DNA from: Gymnothorax reevesii
Taxonomy: Eukaryota > Chordata > Actinopteri > Anguilliformes > Muraenidae
Assembly (NCBI GenBank): GCA_029721435.1
Contig: CM056573.1
Coordinates: 1,218,501 to 1,282,500 of the forward strand
Reading direction: 5' to 3'
Length of the DNA stretch: 64,000 bases
The translations under genes and the position numbers were made by a program. Numbering within the stretch: the first letter of the stretch is position 1; every line of letters begins with the position of its first letter. The notes below the pieces were generated by a model that ran no database searches, was not told the origin of the DNA, and was given only the letters and a program-made list of their open reading frames with translations. Shown in pieces: positions 1-11,257 of this stretch.

Positions 1-1489
1 GTGTGGACTGTACAGGGAATATAGTTGAGTATGCGGTTGAGTAAATGCCCTACAAACCAAAATCCACTAGATGGCAGTGGAGTTCAATGTGACAAAACTT
101 GGCCAGTTGCACAGCTTTGACAGTTGCCCTCGCAGATTTGTGTATCATGGAGGAGTGGAATATTGGCCCTGGCAGAGGTTGGCGTTTTCCGTGGCTAACT
201 GTGGTGTATAGCTGTTTTGATGGGAAAAAAATCCCTCCACTGGAAGAACCGCAGCAGGGTAACTGGAGAAAAGCAGTGTGGGAAAAGACTGGAGGAGGTG
301 TGCTGTTACGAAAGGAGCTTAGGATGGGAAGAACTCTGCCTGTATCCAACGTCACTGAGCATGAGTATGTGTTTGATCAATTTTACAGACATTTTTTGTC
401 TTTCATTATCAGTATTTCTCTCATCTGTGATGCACACCTATGGTGAAACCAGGGACCCCATAAAACTCATTATAAGCCAGAGACGTCCCTCAGTACCTTC
501 AGTCAGGCTCCACTGGGAAAAACTCATACTTTATATTTTCTTTTGAGAGAAGGCAGCAAACTTTGGTTTTTTGGGGGGGGATTTTGTGGAAATGTGGCGG
601 TCATCTTGGAAATCAAAGGAAAAAAGTGCAGTATATTCTCTTGGAACCAAACGATGCAGCTGATGGTTTTTTCATCCAATTTATTTTGGCGGTAACAGTC
701 AGAAAGAGATGGGTGATGTCTGCGGCTGCTCTGGTACCAGAAAAGAGGCTTTAGTAAGAACAGCTGCTCATTTATAGCAGCACAAAGTGGGCTGTTCTTT
801 ACAGTACAGAGTTTATATTGATTGGATGGTGAAAAATGGAAAAACCAATGAATGACCTACAGAGGTTTTGGAGGGAAACGCAAATGATAACAGGAGAAGC
901 TGCAGTGGGGGATGATGGGTACCGATACGGGGGGGTGAAGAATGCTTACTTCCTGCACAGCCCTCCCTCTGATTGGATGTCCTCTCGTCCGTCTGTCTCC
1001 TGTCCGCCTCGCAGGTTTGATAAAGACCGCAGTACCTCTGCTCAGCTTCCAGACCCCAGGACAGGAAGCAGCGCTGCACTTCCTGTGTCATGACGGGGAC
1101 CCACAGAGGCCCAGGTGACATCAGTAATGGGGTCGGGGGGCGTTTCTGATTTCGCGGAGGGGATTTTGTCGTGTCTGTGTGTAATCCTTACAAAATAATC
1201 TACACAGCAGTCGACGCTCTCTGAGTTGATCTAGTATAAATGCTGAGAAGATTCTGACACCTGACCCTGCTGATGCGCTATTATATGAAGAACTGCTGTT
1301 TCATGGACTTGATGCCAAAGAAAAATAAAATTCGCAATATGTTTGCAAAAGTATTTTAATGTGATATTAAATTTCTTTAAATGCTAGTGGTTCAACGGGG
1401 ATCTTTCTAATGACTGTGTGCAATCTCTGGCCAACTGTTTTTTGTTCTTCTCTGTACCGTTTCATTTTATTGGCTGATCCAATTCCCAG
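1..1489. other. DGLUCY intron sequence, no exon recognised
   Basis: This stretch precedes the first recognisable DGLUCY exon. I looked for an upstream coding exon ending two bases into a codon, as the next exon's phase requires, and found none. An AG followed by an open stretch near 1015 does not resemble the enzyme. The earlier exons presumably lie outside the window. Confidence 0.5.
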
Positions 1490-1638
1490 GTTTGACCACT
1501 TGGTGGCAATAGAGCGCAGCGGTCGAGCGGCTGACGGGAACTATTATAACATGAGAGGAGTGAATATTAAGCATTTGGTGGATCCCATTGATGACCTCTT
1601 CACCGCTGCCAGCGCTATCGCCGGAATCGCAACCACTG
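1490..1638 (+). CDS. DGLUCY: D-glutamate cyclase, mitochondrial: internal coding exon
   Basis: First of four phase-consistent exons of DGLUCY (C14orf159 family), the mitochondrial-matrix enzyme that converts D-glutamate to 5-oxo-D-proline. It is bounded by an acceptor (ttcccag, AG at 1488-1489) and a donor (gtacgt at 1639). The first base completes a codon and the last base opens a Gly codon. The translation starts [13 protein letters not shown] and continues through a block ([10 protein letters not shown], then [13 protein letters not shown]) that I recognise from the C-terminal D-glutamate-cyclase-like domain. Exon length is 149 bp. The N-terminal DUF1445-type half of the protein is not in the window. 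The next exon, 3.6 kb downstream, continues the reading frame exactly (ACT G|GG ATC GGG). The identification is supported by GPR68 and CCDC88C as neighbours. Confidence 0.93.
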
Positions 1639-3147
1639 GTACGTCTATCGCGGGGCCACCATCGCAGAAAATCCTTTTACTCTTCAGTCTTATGACCAAT
1701 TTGCTGCCGCATGATTTGCTGGGAGAATCACTCACTGAAGTTTAGATACTTAAATGCACAGAGAATCATATTTATTTACACAGTAACACATTTCTTGTAG
1801 TTTTGTTGGCCGAGTCAGTCAGTGTATCTCAATATTGTGGATCATGCATTTAACACGCTGGAGTGGAGACTGAAGGTAAGTCTCTCACTCAAGCAGGAAG
1901 CGAAGATGCTGCAGTGGCGGCCTGGCGGAGCATTACCAGGGGAGACACCAGCGTCAGGTGATGTCTGCGTGTCACAGACTGCAAACATGCCAAGGATATG
2001 TGACCAAGTCTTAAAAATGAGTGCTTTATTCTATTTTATAGTAAACTGTCCAAAAATTTTTGATGCGCCCAAAAATAGATGAACTACTGGCACAAGGTGC
2101 TGTAATTTCTGAATGGTTCATCCAAATTAAGGTTGCCACTCTGCTCGTCAGTCTCAGTGTCATTGGATCTTCTCAAGCTCTCAGTGTCCCCTGAATTATG
2201 GTGCTCCCTGTGGATCAGGGCCTGGCAGTCCCAGTCCAAAGGGCTGGTTTATGTTCTGGTTTGTGTTTCCAGAAACTTACTTTGCTAATCCAGCTAACTG
2301 TCCGTACACACCGACTGTGGATCAGTTTTGCATTATCTAAGCGCTTCCCAAAGTTCAGTCCCGGGGACTGATTATGGGCGACGGATTTAGTTCTAACCAT
2401 AATTACAATCCCAGAATTAAAAAAGATGTTAATTGTACTGAAATCTGTTGCTTTTCAGGCTAGAGAGGCGTTTCGTTCTCAAGATAAATGAACTGTAATG
2501 GCTGTACACTCCAGCATTCCTTGATGTTTAGAAGCCCTGTGTGCATCCTGTGGTTATTTTGCTATATTCCTAGTAAATAAAGGTTATTTAAATAAGCCCA
2601 GCCACGGTGGCCTTGTGTTTTAGCTTAATCAGATTCAGCACTGGTCAATCAATGAGTCGCTTGCTAGGTTTCTGAACACTGGTGTTAGAGTTCTCTCTGC
2701 ATGTTTTACCTAAAACCAAACACAAAAATTACACCAAACAGGTTTGACTCATTATAATTCAATTTGTCTTTGAATTTGTAATACCCAATAAACAGTTGGT
2801 TAATTAGTGACCACATGTCTGCAGTTTCGATTGTAGGAAATGAAGATTTTTCCATTTCCAGAGTTATATTTCCCTCCTTTCACGCAATGAAAAGTAATAA
2901 AATACCGTGCAATTTGAATTCGGAACTTTTTGGGCGCAATTAAGGAAAAGTATTAAAATTAAATTAAATTCAATTCTGGGACTGCAGTTGTGTTTGGACC
3001 AAAAACTATTGGAAAAAATAAGTGGGTCTACAGGACAGAGTTTGGGAACTCAAAATCAAATTTTTTGCAAGCAGCTAGACTTTCAGTTTTTCAGACTTGT
3101 TGATAAAGTGCCAAAAGGTATAAATATATATAAAATATATAAATATA
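1639..3147. other. DGLUCY intron, nothing recognised
   Basis: AT-rich intronic sequence between the first exon and the Tc1 element. I see no exon, RNA gene or recognisable repeat; the short open frames here have no coding signature. Confidence 0.5.
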
Positions 3148-4653
3148 CTCAGCAACAAAAGTTTCTGTGACACCATTTATGTGTATGTTATAAATGACAC
3201 GCAAAGATCTCAATGCAATCAATATGTTTATTTAACAGGAGAAACACTGACTTTTCAGTGCCAACGTCACTCAAAACGAAAAATGTCATTTTCATGCGTC
3301 ATGAAGCACTTGTCTGACGTCTAACCAATTGTGACCTTCACACTTCAATACCGGGTGTGACTTCCTCGTGCCATCATGCAAGCAACGCATCTCTGGCGCA
3401 TGGACCGAATCAGATGTGCCAGAAATTGCTGTGGGATGTCATTCCAAATCTGACGTAGACGTTGTCGCAATTCCTGGAGTGTAGCTGGCGGGTTATCCAA
3501 CCGCCGCAAACGTCGATCCATCTCGTCCCAAAGATGCTCGATTGGGGACATGTCTGGGGATCTGGCTGGCCATGGCAGGACATTGACATGTTGTTGCATC
3601 AGATACTGCTGTACAATCCTTGCAACGTGTGGTCTGGCGTTATCATGTTGCAGCGTTATTCCGGGACCATGTTGCATCAAAAACGGTACCACCAATGGCC
3701 GTAGCACTTCATCGCGATATCTTTGACCTGTCAGATTTCCATCAATAACAAGCAAATCTGTTCTGTTTCTAGCCGTGATCCCTCCCCAAATCATGACACT
3801 ACCACCTCCAAAACGATCAAATTCCTGAACGCAGTTGTTGGCATAACGTTCTCCACGTCGACGGTATACACGTAAACGACCATCACATCGGTTAAGCATG
3901 AATCTTGATTCATCAGTGAAGAGTACAAGATCCCACTGACGTTGGATCCACCGTCGATGTTGTTGTGCCCACTGTAGACGCAGTCGTCGGTGTTGTACTG
4001 TGAGTATTGGACGTCTTGCTGGCCGACGTGGGACAATGCCAAAATGACGGAGACGGCGACGGATTGTCTGTGCAGACAGTCGCCTCAAACCAGGTATCGT
4101 TCTTGCAGTTATGGTTGCAGGTTGGAATCGATTTCGGAGATGGGTTGTTCGAATCCAGTTGTCCTGTCTGGGAGTGGTTACTCGTGGACGGCCGCTGCGA
4201 GGACGGTCTCTGACATGTCTTGTCTGCTGATGACGCTGCCATAAGTTCCAAATGGTGTTTCGGTGGACATTCAGGCGATGAGCAACTTCCCTCTGCGAGG
4301 TTCCGGATTCAATCATCCCAATGGCCCTCCACCGATCATTTTCAGACAGTCTTGGCATTTAGAGGGTAGAGTTCCTGATCCGAAATGGCTGTGTTTTCGA
4401 TAAGTGATGCTTCCGTCGTTCATCAGGCACAATGTGAACATTCCAAAAATTCTCCTCTTTTATTGTCATCCACAAGCATGATTTACGCACATTTTCACGT
4501 GCAAAGTCAATTTCTCGCATTTTCATGATTTCCATTTCAATGTTGTGTTTACGTGTACTGTTTCAGTCTGATATCACCATGTATGACAATTTCATAATTG
4601 CGTTATGAAAAATAATTAACAATATTGGTGTCACAGAAACTTTTGTTGCTGAG
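3148..4653 (-). mobile_element. Complete Tc1-like DNA transposon (1506 bp) with perfect TIRs and TA duplication
   Basis: The element is bounded by identical 28-bp terminal inverted repeats at 3148-3175 and 4626-4653 (beginning CTCAGCAACAAAAG) and flanked on both sides by TA (3146-3147 and 4654-4655), the classic Tc1/mariner target duplication. It carries one uninterrupted transposase frame on the - strand. It sits in a DGLUCY intron, antisense to the gene. Perfect TIRs plus an open frame suggest a young copy. Confidence 0.95.
3345..4358 (-). CDS. Tc1-family transposase, full length, DD34E
   Basis: A 337-residue uninterrupted frame, a normal length for Tc1 transposases. The N-terminal ~110 residues form the paired-like DNA-binding region: a first helix-turn-helix (about 10-40), a GRPR motif at residues 56-59, then a second helical segment. 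The catalytic core follows. Asp149 lies in FTDES, Asp239 in QHDNARPH and Glu274 in SPIEHLW. There are exactly 34 residues between the second Asp and the Glu, so the full DD34E triad is present. A Gly-rich box (GGGSVMIWGG, 184-193) is also intact. No stop, frameshift or missing catalytic residue is visible, so the protein could be functional; expression is not shown. The start Met lies about 295 bp inside the right TIR. It is a transposon gene, not a host gene. Confidence 0.93.
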   Translation of the reverse strand: MPRLSENDRWRAIGMIESGTSQREVAHRLNVHRNTIWNLWQRHQQTRHVRDRPRSGRPRVTTPRQDNWIRTTHLRNRFQPATITARTIPGLRRLSAQTIRRRLRHFGIVPRRPARRPILTVQHRRLRLQWAQQHRRWIQRQWDLVLFTDESRFMLNRCDGRLRVYRRRGERYANNCVQEFDRFGGGSVMIWGGITARNRTDLLVIDGNLTGQRYRDEVLRPLVVPFLMQHGPGITLQHDNARPHVARIVQQYLMQQHVNVLPWPARSPDMSPIEHLWDEMDRRLRRLDNPPATLQELRQRLRQIWNDIPQQFLAHLIRSMRQRCVACMMARGSHTRY

Positions 4654-5238
4654 TATATAAGCAGAGAAGGTCTCGTCCTCAGGCCCCTGCCTCCGAGTTT
4701 GATGATCTGAGGCAGTGCCTCCCTCATACTGTACAAGAAAACAATCATTTATTTACATTTAAGTGGCTCAGTAATAACTATTTTAACTGAAAAGAGTTAT
4801 TTAAATATTTAAATCATTGTTGCTCAGAACAAAAGGTACTGCTGTAATAAGCGCAGTGACACATTTAAGTGCCTTGTTGAAATATTTGCACGAAACAGAA
4901 ATCTTAATCTTCGAGATCGACTCCAGTTGTAAGTACGCTCGCAGGTGGCATGAGAGACGGCACATCGGTGAATATTTGATGGTGCTCGGAGAGCGGGGTG
5001 AGATATGTGTTGTGCAACAGGTTGTTTTGTAAGTATGTTGGAAACGGGGCTCCTCGGGAGGTGTTTCCATCGTGATGAATGCAGCCCCTGCCTCGCTTTG
5101 GCTCTGCAGTATTTTGAGTGATGATGCGCAGCTCTCTCTCCGTTAGAGCTGTTCACATGTCCTGCCGTCAGACTGTGTCACTGCGCTGAGCTGCAGGCCG
5201 TTTCCTGTGTGTGATCTGTCCACTGCCCATCCTCACAG
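4654..5238. other. DGLUCY intron, nothing recognised
   Basis: Sequence between the Tc1 element and the next exon. I see only ordinary intronic sequence that ends in the polypyrimidine tract and acceptor before 5239. Confidence 0.5.
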
Positions 5239-5358
5239 GGATCGGGGACGGCGGGAACGAGCTGGGCATGGGGAAGGTGCGGGACGCCGTGAGGGCGCAC
5301 ATGCCCAATGGCAGCCTCATAGCCTGCGACGTGGCGGCCGACTTCGCCATCACGGCAG
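5239..5358 (+). CDS. DGLUCY: D-glutamate cyclase, mitochondrial: internal coding exon
   Basis: A 120-bp exon between an acceptor (cctcacag) and a donor (gtaggt at 5359). It starts with two bases completing a Gly codon and ends one base into another Gly codon. The translation begins [20 protein letters not shown] and ends [12 protein letters not shown]. The [12 protein letters not shown] loop is the most recognisable motif of the D-glutamate cyclase C-terminal domain and is likely to be at or near the active site (inference from the glycine- and acid-rich loop; the catalytic residues were not verified). Base composition is GC-rich relative to the flanking intron, as expected for coding sequence. 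Joining to the exon at 17133 is in frame (GCA G|GG GTG). Confidence 0.96.
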
Positions 5359-6099
5359 GTAGGTCCCGGGCACTCATCGATTACAGCCGTTACGCGGTGC
5401 TGCCTGAGGTCTGATACGATCTCGGCGAGATTCTTCTACTCCTCTGCATGTGACCTGGGAGCCACATTTACCCAGAATCCTTTACACTACTGCACTGTGA
5501 GAGGTGAATACCCAGAACCCAATGTCCTTCAACTGACACAATGCCGTCCTCTTCATTTGCTGAAGCAAACCAGGCGAGGTGAGTTATTACAGACTGACAG
5601 TGGACATGCCGCTGGATTACAGCTGCTAAATCGGGGGCTTTCTGCAATCTGTTGGTGACGTAAGATTGTATTTCATGTGCTGTGAAAATGTCAGGGTTGC
5701 AACAATAGGAAATTACTTCTACGCCCAGGGGAAGTACGCTGAGCGATGACACTCGCCCCTGCTGGAGTTCTCTCAGGTTTTTCTCAGTGACGTTCACAGA
5801 AGTAATGTACTGTCAGCAAACGCTACTGTAGAATCTGGAAATGAAATTATTCATTTCTTGCGCAATTTGAACTTCAGAAATCCATTCTATATTTCACAAT
5901 CCCTGTATAGTAAGACCACAGCCCCCAACAGTGTTTAATGAGTGCTACTTACTGAAGGCACAGACATGTGAAAATGTACAATAATCCCACCAAACCTCAT
6001 AACTGGATTTGCCACCGTTGGCGTCAACAGCTGTGGTGAAATGTGAGCGATAGCTGGTTAAGATTCTTCCTCATGGCCCTCTCATCTCCGCTGAACTGT
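5359..6099. other. DGLUCY intron, nothing recognised
   Basis: Beginning of an 11.8-kb intron (5359-17132) that is largely repeats from about 6.1 kb onward. I see no feature in this first part. Confidence 0.5.
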
Positions 6100-6330
6100 T
6101 TTAATTCAGTCAAACTGGAGGGTTTTCAAGCATGAACTACCTGTTTAAGGTCATTCCATGGCGCTTCAATCAGATTGAAATCAGGACTTTGACTTGGCCA
6201 CTCAAAAACCTTCATTTAGTTTCTCTTGAGCTATTTAGAAGTGGACTTGTTTCTGTGCTTTGGATCATTGTCCTGCTGCATAACCCAACCGTGCTTGACC
6301 TACAGGTCACAAACTGATGGTTAGACATTG
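6100..6330 (-). mobile_element. Tc1-like transposase remnant (catalytic D...E block)
   Basis: Reading the - strand gives fragments matching the second half of a Tc1 catalytic core: QQDNDPKH near 6270-6245, then WPSQSPDFN and LIE near 6195-6165, then WNDLKQ. In-frame stops interrupt it. The spacing between the Asp and Glu blocks fits a DD34E enzyme. No TIRs were found. It is a different family from the intact copy at 3148-4653. Confidence 0.8.
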
Positions 6331-6440
6331 CCCTTTAGAAACTTCTGGTAGAGAACACCACCACTGTGTTTGACTATTGGTATGATGTTCTTATTAGGGA
6401 GTACTATGTTAGATTTATCACTGAATGTAACCAGACATTT

Positions 6441-6565
6441 AGCCAGCAGCCATATCTCAATTTGGTCTGCTCCAGTTGCATGGCTGCAGCTAAGCAGGTG
6501 TGGGCTTGGTCAGTACTTGGATGGGAGACCAGCTGGGAAAATCATGTTGCTGCAGGAAGAGGTGT
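6441..6565 (+). mobile_element. 5S-rRNA-derived SINE, head segment
   Basis: The segment contains a clear 5S rRNA internal-promoter-like sequence: AGCTAAGCAGG, then GTACTTGGATGGGAGACC at about 6489-6530, followed by a decayed 5S 3' end. This is the head of a 5S-derived (SINE3-type) retroposon. It reads AAGAGGTGT up to 6565 and is interrupted there; the body resumes at 6852. Flanking sequence and decay argue against a functional 5S gene. Confidence 0.85.
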
Positions 6566-6851
6566 CCCAGACAGCAAATAGATCCGCGCCGGATGTAGTC
6601 CAACATCCTGATAACGATCCAGATAATTTTGCTCCCTAGCCCAGATCTGGCACGGAACCACTTTACAGTTCTGGAACAGATCCGGAGCAGATCTGAACCG
6701 GATCCACAAAAGACCAACTGTTTGCAGCACGGATCTGTCAGTCGACTGTCAATCTGCCAGATTCCTTGCAGGTGCGTTCAGCGGGTCTGACTGGTAAACT
6801 GACGGAGGGCGGAAGTGGTCGAATCCTATACGGACCTTTTTGCTGTCTGGG
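6566..6851. mobile_element. 286-bp MITE inserted in the SINE
   Basis: The insert has 13-bp perfect terminal inverted repeats, CCCAGACAGCAAA at 6566 and its complement ending at 6851. It is flanked by GT on both sides (6564-6565 and 6852-6853). Removing it and one GT restores an uninterrupted SINE reading (gaggtgt joined to tggtggcc). Internally it has repeated GATCCGG/CAGATCTG-type words and no coding capacity. The superfamily is not assigned. Confidence 0.8.
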
Positions 6852-6994
6852 GTTGGTGGCCAGTAGTTTGCGCTCTTCCCTCTGGTGGAATAATCCCCAA
6901 TGCCCCAGTGCAGTGATGGGGACACTGTACTGAAGGAGATGCCATCTTTCAGATGAGACATTAAACCAGAGTCCTGACTCACAGCAGTCATTAA
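6852..6994 (+). mobile_element. 5S-type SINE, second segment
   Basis: Continuation of the SINE body after the MITE. It includes the characteristic stretch with GGGGACACTGTACTG, then CATCTTTCAGATGAGACATT and a CCTGACTC block ending in CATTAA. It is interrupted at TTAA (6991-6994) by the 4.26-kb element. Confidence 0.8.
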
Positions 6995-7242
6995 AGGGGC
7001 CCTATTATGCTGATCCTTCTTTTAATACATATTAGTAATGTTATAATGTTAGTTGTCCATACTCAACCTCTGAAAAGTTTGTAATCATAAGATACAGGGG
7101 TTTTACCGTAATCCAAGAACATGATTTCGTGAACTTGATTTCCGCTCTGGACAGCTCCTCCCAAGATCTTCGCGGGATCTGGGCAAAACCTGACGTCAGG
7201 TTGTGCTGTCCAATTAGTACAGACCTAGCCATAGCCAATCGA

Positions 7243-7525
7243 ATAATAATAATATAATAATAATATACTTTATTGAACCCCATGGGGTAATTTGTCCTCT
7301 GCATTTGACCCATCCTGTAGTTAGGAGCAGTGGGCAGCCACAGAGCAGCGCCCGGGGACCAACTCCAGTTCTAAAGCCAGTTCCTTGGTCAGGGGCACTG
7401 GTTGGGGTGTTCCTATGAGGCATGTTTTTGTGGGTGGGGGAAACCGGAGAACCCGGAGGAAACCCACGCGAACACGGGGAGAACATGCAAACTCCACACA
7501 GAAAGCCACTGAGCCACCGTGCCGC
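7243..7525. repeat. Interspersed retroposon-like repeat with TAA-rich edge
   Basis: It begins with an (AAT)n-like tract and includes the hallmark block GGAGAACATGCAAACTCCAC and ACCCGGAGGAAACCCACGCG. That block also occurs, diverged, in the repeat at 52631-52981. It is inserted within the 4.26-kb element. The open frames here are repeat-derived. Confidence 0.65.
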
Positions 7526-8519
7526 CCGCTGGACCTGCCCACACCGGAAACTATTCTAGCAGGCACTAACAACGGCAGATCATACTATGCCTTAGTAGCA
7601 TCTACACTTTTGGAAATACAAAAGAAGAACCTCAGATCATTTGAGGTGCAGTTTTGTTAGTATCTCTCCCAAAGCTACTTGTCCGTTTACTTTTGGATGC
7701 AAAGAAAAGCTCCTATTTCTCCTCCAAAAGACGATGCCACCAGAAATCAGTGGGTAGATTTTTTGTCTGCTGGCAGCAAACAGCCACGGCCAAAGGGAGC
7801 GTTAGCTGTTTGTGCTCAGTATTTCACCAAAGACAGCTTTGTTAATAAAGGATAATTTGACACAGGATAAGCGTTTCAGCTGCTTCTCAAACCTGAAGCA
7901 GTTGCATCGATCAAAGCGCTCGGAGCTACAAGCTGTAAGTAACCATATAACAGCAAATAATGTAAGTGAAGCTAACGTGTTATGGATGGCTAGCAGGACC
8001 GCTAGCGATAGTTAGCACTTACATCTACCCTCAAACGCAGGTTTTGCAAATATCTGAAGGTAAATCCTGTATCGGTCGTGACTGTCCGTGACTCTCAGTC
8101 ACAGAAGCTGTAAGTTGATTTTACTGCATAAGCCAACCCGACATGATAGCCAGTTGATTGTGGCTGTAGCACTGCGGCTAATGCAGCCAAGTTACTGTTG
8201 CTAATGTTTGTGTCCTAAATATGCAAGAGTGATATCAGGGGAAATTATACGGAAGGTGTGTGAACATAAACCTCATTTTAAGCTAACTTTTAATACTTGT
8301 TTGTAATTTGGATGCTTGGTACAACTGTTCACAGTAACAGAACTTGCTGTCTCTGAAACCTATACTATGTTATGTTTTATTTATTTGTCATGGACATCAC
8401 AAATCACATTGGACGAACTAGATACGTTGCTTACAGTGTGTATAGCACAAGTGCTAGTTTTCAACACCTGTCCACAGGAGACATTCCTAAAAGTATAGTC
8501 TAAAACCTAAGTACAAAAG

Positions 8520-8521
<2 letters not shown>

Positions 8522-8570
<49 letters not shown>
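8522..8570. repeat. (AT)n microsatellite
   Basis: About 49 bases of uninterrupted alternating AT, followed by a short degenerate (ATAC) stretch. It lies just beyond the 3' side of a - strand LINE fragment. Confidence 0.98.
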
Positions 8571-8584
<14 letters not shown>

Positions 8585-8689
8585 CTTGTAAATTTGGCAT
8601 CATCAACTCATTACCCAATACATTAACAAATGGAAAAAAAAAGAAATTAACAAGCAGAAAACAAAAGCAGACATATTCATTCAAGTTAC

Positions 8690-9250
8690 CAGTCATAAGC
8701 TATACATGTGAGCACTGTTGATATGATTTCAACCATATTTTGAGTCCTCTGTTAAACACATTACCCTCCGTCTCTAGTTTTAGCTCCGTGGGTAATGAGT
8801 TTCAGAGAAAGCTGACTGACCAAATGAGTTCTTGCACATTGGAACATTACAGTCACCATTTGTTGAAGCATGTGTTGCCCTACCAGAGCTCTGACGTCGA
8901 CCAACCACACCAGAGAACAGAGTTGAAACATGATTATTTAGATATTTAAAAACCAGATTGATATTACGATAAATCACAAAGTTTTGAAAAGTAAAAAGAT
9001 TGTGTTTTCTTAAAATACCACAATGGTGCCATCTCATCGGTTTCTGATCCATGATTTTTATAGCCCGTTTATAAATTGATGTTATGGGTTTTAAAACAGT
9101 TTGAGAAGATTGTGACCATGATGCAACGCTGTAAGACGAGTGTGAAAAAATCATAGCATGCATATACAGAAGTGCAGTTTTACATGATAAGTCCCTTCTG
9201 ATGTGACAAAAACAGTATAAGTTTGGTTTAACCTTTTTGCAGATATGCTT
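8690..9250 (-). mobile_element. Non-LTR retrotransposon (L2/Rex-like) ORF2 C-terminal fragment
   Basis: The - strand frame over 8780-9163 resembles the region after the reverse transcriptase domain of fish L2/Rex-like LINEs. It contains blocks such as YKRAIKIMDQKPMRWHHC, NLVFKYLNN and GDCNVP, then FGQSAFSET. The reverse transcriptase core itself is missing, so this is a 5'-truncated copy, typical for LINEs. Confidence 0.75.
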
Positions 9251-9337
9251 TACCTGTCAATCAAATTTTTATCCAAAATAATTCCCAGGTAATTTACTTC
9301 ACTCTCCTGTATTGCAAGGGTTTGTCTCTGTGGTTAT

Positions 9338-10400
9338 GACCGCTCAGTTACCAGCCACTGCATGTTAGTTTATGTGTTGTGCCAATTAAAAATGCTCCTG
9401 GTTAATGTTTACGCAGTAATTCTGATCGGTATGCTTGTGTTACTTCGGTAAGCATCAATGTGGCAGTTTCATCGTAACGTTGCCCGATTGTAGCCCCTAC
9501 AGTTAGTGATCGCTTCACTTATCCATGACCAGGATCAGCCGGATACTTCACAAATGTCTGAGCAGCTCTCTGCTGCTACCATGAAAGCAATGTGAAACGC
9601 AGAAGCTCTACCAGTATAACAAATGATTTCTCTTTGCTACCGTGACATAATTTCATCCCCCCTTTTGAAATTGTTGTGGCCAGTAAAAAGTCGAAAAGGG
9701 CGGAGATTAAATAGGTAATTCTTTCCTGTAGAAGTGATTGATTCACTAGCTCCACTAAAGCAACTTGTCCGCGCTAATGGAACTTACGGTCTGCAAAATC
9801 TGTATAATGTTCATAACAACCGAGCTTTCTCTAGCTGTTGCGTACTATCCATAAAGCTGCTTTCACATCGGACTCGAAACAAATTTTTTGCAGGACAGAT
9901 AAGCCTACATTCAAAGTCAATGCAAAGAGGCGAATACACGTGTTATCGGCACGTCAAGCCGCTTTCACACTGGGCGCAAAACAAATTTTTTGCACGACTG
10001 ATTATATTCTAAATCATGACCGCTTATCAGCTACTATATGTTAGTTCACGTGCTCTGCTACTTAAAAATGCACCTGGTTAACTTATATGCAGCAATTCTG
10101 ATCGCTATGCTTGTGTTACTTCGGTAAGCATCAGTGTGGCAGTTTCATCATAACGTTGCCTGATTGTAGCCCCTACAGTTGAAGCTAACCGGAGAGGTGC
10201 TGTATGTGTCTGCTGAGTTGAGCTGCAGTTAGACCAGACGTAGGTTTTGCAGAGCTTGGGGTGCGTTTTTTGGTGCTTATGAAACGATCACTTCACTTAT
10301 CATGACCGGGGTCAGCCTGATACATCTCCAATACCTGGGCAAGCTCTGATACTGCCGGTGAAAGCAATAGGGAAGACAACAGGCTATAACGTGTCCGGAA
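9338..10400. repeat. Diverged tandem duplication, ~0.68-kb period
   Basis: The sequence at 9338-9600 recurs at 10018-10380. Shared words include TATGCTTGTGTTACTTCGGT, GTGGCAGTTTCATC, and GATTGTAGCCCCTACAGTT. The copies differ by many substitutions and small indels. A shorter internal repeat (GCTTTCACA...AAACAAATTTTTTGCA) occurs twice at about 9859-9893 and 9961-9995. Confidence 0.8.
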
Positions 10401-11257
10401 TAACAAACTATTTCTCCGCATTGCCATCAAATGAATATTAAATTCTTTCCTGTAAAAGTGATCGATTCGCTAGCTCCACATTAGCAACAGTTAACGCAAA
10501 AGGAACTTACGGTCTGCATTATGTTCATGACCTAACCGGAGCTCTGTCTATCTCTCACACGCTATCCATAATGCGCCCATTTTCCGCGAGAAAAAGCAGG
10601 TCATTCCGACGCAATGAGTAAACCATTACCAAGGGCATTTCCGAAAAGGCCGTTTAGCTTGGAGCTTTCGCCCCTCCGTCATATACCAGCGCGGAAGCTG
10701 TTCATTTCTCCACGCTAACAAGACACCACAGTTCCCTGTAAACTCAGACCCACCGGATTTCTACGGTCTCCATTCTACACTTGGGCATGTCTAGCTGTTC
10801 TACAAATGTGTCTACATGGGGTGGATTCTAGCTTTCACTGCATCCTAGCTGTAGAGTAGAAAAACCACTGTACTCACCACTGTTGCTGTAGCATACTGTA
10901 GCCGATGGCAAATTCGTGCTTGAGCTGCCAGACTTTCGCACTGCATCCTCCAATTTCGCCGCTGCGTTTATTAGAACAAGTTCATTTAATTAAATCTATA
11001 CACATGTTCTGCGTTAGATTGCAGAATTTGCCCGCCGCCTCCTCATCAGTCTCACATTTCACTCTGGGGAGGCGGACCCAGAAAACTGCGTTCTGCAGCC
11101 TCGGTTCGCCCAACTCGCCCTCCACAGAGCTGGCCAGTCAGAAGAAAGTGGGCAAACGGGGAGTGGGGGCCATAGCAGAAGAGCCGCCCCAATGAGGCGT
11201 TTCAGGGGAGTCCAAGATCAAAATATAAATTTGGAAATATAGCAAAATAGGTCTCCT

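Larger units (their letters stand above)
6995..11257. mobile_element. 4.26-kb TTAA-flanked non-autonomous DNA element, itself carrying nested repeats
   Basis: The left end reads AGGGGCCCTATTATGCT and the complement of the right end reads AGGAGACCTATTTTGCT, giving 17-bp inverted termini with three mismatches. Both ends are flanked by TTAA (6991-6994 and 11258-11261). The interior holds a microsatellite/retroposon segment (7243-7525), a LINE fragment (about 8690-9250) and a diverged tandem duplication (9338-10400). No transposase is recognisable. A TTAA target suggests a piggyBac- or Kolobok-like superfamily, which I cannot settle. The end sequences resemble a very common teleost repeat. Confidence 0.7.

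Noticed and set aside
1016..1093. Upstream DGLUCY exon after a CTCGCAG acceptor
   Set aside because: The following frame (FDKDRSTSAQL) does not match the enzyme and lacks a suitable donor.
6489..6530. Functional 5S rRNA gene
   Set aside because: Only the internal part matches 5S rRNA; both ends are decayed and it continues into SINE body sequence.
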